From positions 1 through 22,361 of the IMG/VR virus record IMGVR_UViG_3300048104_000573: a stretch of 22,361 bases of DNA; one strand, written 5' to 3'. The notes under the pieces were generated by a model. That model was not told the origin of the DNA and searched no databases. It worked only from the letters and a program-made list of their open reading frames with translations. The stretch is from a virus. A program made the position numbers and the translations under genes. Shown here piece by piece: positions 21,443 through 22,361 of the stretch (position 1 is the first letter of the stretch; each line of letters starts with the position of its first letter).

Positions 21443-21876
21443 GAGAATTAGGAATGACATTATTAGGATGTTTGGCAATAGGATTATTTTTTGCAATGAA
21501 AGTATATCCAAATCTAGAATACTCTGGATATGGTGGAGGACATTCATGCACAGGAGAATGCTACGAAGAATATGTAAGAATAAATGGAACGAGTGTAGAT
21601 ATATTAAAAGCAAAACAAGCTCTTGCTGCAATGGATGAATTTAGTGCAATTAAACCTTTATGGTCAGGTTGCGCAGCATGCCACGGTCAACAAGGCGAAG
21701 GTATGGCAGTGTTTCCAAAACTTGCCGGTCAGTCAGCTGATTATATTACTGATAGATTAAATACGTATAAAAACAGAGGAGAAGTTGGACCTATGAGTTC
21801 GACAATGTGGGCTCAGGCTGGAATGTTATCAAGTGCAGATATGGAAATGCTAGGTAAATATATAGAAACGCTATGA
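21439..21876 (+). CDS. c-type cytochrome (membrane-anchored, class I-like)
   Basis: This 145-residue protein has an N-terminal hydrophobic segment (residues 6-20) acting as signal or anchor, then a haem c site CAACH (78-82). Around it are GCAACHGQQGEG and FPKLAGQ (92-98), as in cytochromes c4/c553, followed by DYITDRLNTYKNRGEVG and a Met-rich stretch (Met119, 123, 129), one of which would be the sixth haem ligand. The ending (SADMEMLGKYIETL) is the usual last helix. An extra Cys pair (C37, C41) precedes it. It needs host cytochrome maturation and would act in the periplasm, maybe keeping respiration or electron flow up during infection. It is coupled to nrdB (ATGA) in the operon. A phage-borne haem protein is unusual. 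Confidence 0.92.
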   Translation: MRELGMTLLGCLAIGLFFAMKVYPNLEYSGYGGGHSCTGECYEEYVRINGTSVDILKAKQALAAMDEFSAIKPLWSGCAACHGQQGEGMAVFPKLAGQSADYITDRLNTYKNRGEVGPMSSTMWAQAGMLSSADMEMLGKYIETL

Positions 21877-22058
21877 GCAAAACAACTGAAGAAAAAGTAC
21901 TACAAGCAGTTAACCTTGCACCAAGTGAAGACATTGTAGAAAGATTAACAGAAATACACCCAATGAGGCAGATATTTTGGGCATCAATAATTCAAGTCTC
22001 TGTATTTGGATTTATGCTCTTTGCATTTTGGGCAATAAATTTAGGATTAAAAACATGA
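21873..22058 (+). CDS. Small single-span membrane protein
   Basis: This 61-residue protein overlaps the cytochrome stop by ATGA. Residues 1-31 are polar and helical (EEKVLQAVNLAPSEDIVERL), then one membrane segment (about 35-56, FWASIIQVSVFGFMLFAFWA) ends near the C-terminus. No family is recognised. Being between a membrane cytochrome and glutaredoxin, it might partner the cytochrome, but this is inference from position. Its stop overlaps the glutaredoxin ATG. Confidence 0.78.
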   Translation: MSKTTEEKVLQAVNLAPSEDIVERLTEIHPMRQIFWASIIQVSVFGFMLFAFWAINLGLKT

Positions 22059-22300
22059 TAGAAATATATGGAAAAACGCAATGTCCTTATTGCGATATGG
22101 CAAAACAACTATGTCAACAGGAAAAATTAGATTATAGTTATAATCAATTGGATGTAGATTTCACAAGAGAACAACTCTTTGAACTCTTTCCAGGAGCAAG
22201 AACTTTTCCACAAATCAAAATTGATGGACAATCGATTGGTGGTTATGTAGAATTAAAAGAGCATGTTGCTGGCAGAAGAACTCTGCTTACTGAAGGATGA
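22055..22300 (+). CDS. grx: Glutaredoxin
   Basis: This 81-residue protein is a classic dithiol glutaredoxin: MIEIYGKTQCPYCDMAK with active site CPYC (10-13), the cis-Pro region TFPQIKIDG (50-58) and the glutathione-binding IGGY (61-64). The start at 22055 in the ATGA junction is chosen over a longer frame that begins inside the previous gene, because homology starts here. It likely reduces the NrdA tail Cys pair, as T4 NrdC does, and its place in the nrd operon fits. Confidence 0.95.
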   Translation: MIEIYGKTQCPYCDMAKQLCQQEKLDYSYNQLDVDFTREQLFELFPGARTFPQIKIDGQSIGGYVELKEHVAGRRTLLTEG

Positions 22301-22361
22301 TTTTAGAATGTGAATATTGCTATTCACGAATAGTGATTAAACCAGATGAGCCTATTAAAAT
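22297..22361 (+). CDS. Start of a Cys-containing protein, cut by window end
   Basis: An ATG at 22297 overlaps the glutaredoxin stop (ATGA) and the frame stays open to the last base, giving MILECEYCYSRIVIKPDEPI. The CEYC pair near the N-terminus could be half of a zinc site. The tight junction supports a real gene, but too little is present to identify it. Confidence 0.55.
   Translation, partial: MILECEYCYSRIVIKPDEPIK

Noticed and set aside
1-22361. tRNA genes, CRISPR arrays, insertion sequences or integrase
   Set aside because: None was seen by eye: gaps between genes are too short for tRNAs apart from 3734-3903, which holds a terminator and promoter. A tRNAscan run was not possible.

Overview
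The window reads as a piece of a T4-like marine myovirus genome, most like the phages of SAR11/Pelagibacter or cyanobacteria. The evidence is low GC, all genes on the + strand with ATGA and TAATG junctions, a UvsX recombinase next to a gp41 (DnaB-family) helicase, T4-type NrdA/NrdB, and a phage-borne ribosomal protein bS21. No integrase, IS element, CRISPR array, rRNA or recognisable tRNA was seen. Host and relatives are inferred from protein families recalled by eye; no database was searched.

Region 1 (1-3790) holds the 3' end of a C5 cytosine methyltransferase and then a replication operon. The operon has its own promoter (486-514) and contains bS21, uvsX, an unknown gene, gp41 helicase and a small membrane protein, closed by a GC-rich hairpin terminator (3759-3786). 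Region 2 (3840-4947) is a second transcription unit with a near-identical promoter and five small unknown genes, two of them under 60 codons.

Region 3 (4953-16515) is the remarkable part. A T4-type late promoter (TATAAATA, 4953-4960) abuts a long run of genes, of which fifteen start with variants of the same short leader (M-K-x-F-K-x-[FYL]-x-E). This is the pattern of the T4 capsid-targeting sequence (CTS) of the internal proteins IPI-III, which the gp21 prohead protease cleaves after Glu. The leaders sit on unrelated bodies: a restriction-nuclease-like protein, a protein with ligase/nucleotidyltransferase motifs, a HIGH-motif nucleotidyltransferase with a second internal CTS, multi-domain proteins with repeated ES(V/L)xE/G linkers, a hydrophobic glycine-rich protein, and many small basic proteins. 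I infer a large cassette of proteins packed in the capsid, processed by the prohead protease and delivered to the host with the DNA. Interspersed genes without the leader include a cupin-like protein, a tail-anchored coiled coil, a 452-residue scaffold- or polyprotein-like protein, and two proteins I recall as conserved in marine phages.

Region 4 (16517-17820) has a small unknown gene, an acyl carrier protein, and an overlapping i-spanin/o-spanin pair for lysis. Region 5 (17837-22361) is a nucleotide and redox operon: nrdA, a small gene, nrdB, a c-type cytochrome, a small membrane protein, glutaredoxin and the start of a Cys-containing protein cut by the window edge. Its promoter matches the other two early promoters but carries a perfect palindrome between -35 and -10 and leaves almost no 5' leader.

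Together the genes cover DNA replication and recombination (UvsX, gp41), deoxynucleotide supply (NrdAB plus glutaredoxin), host takeover (bS21, ACP, cytochrome c, packaged proteins) and lysis (spanins).
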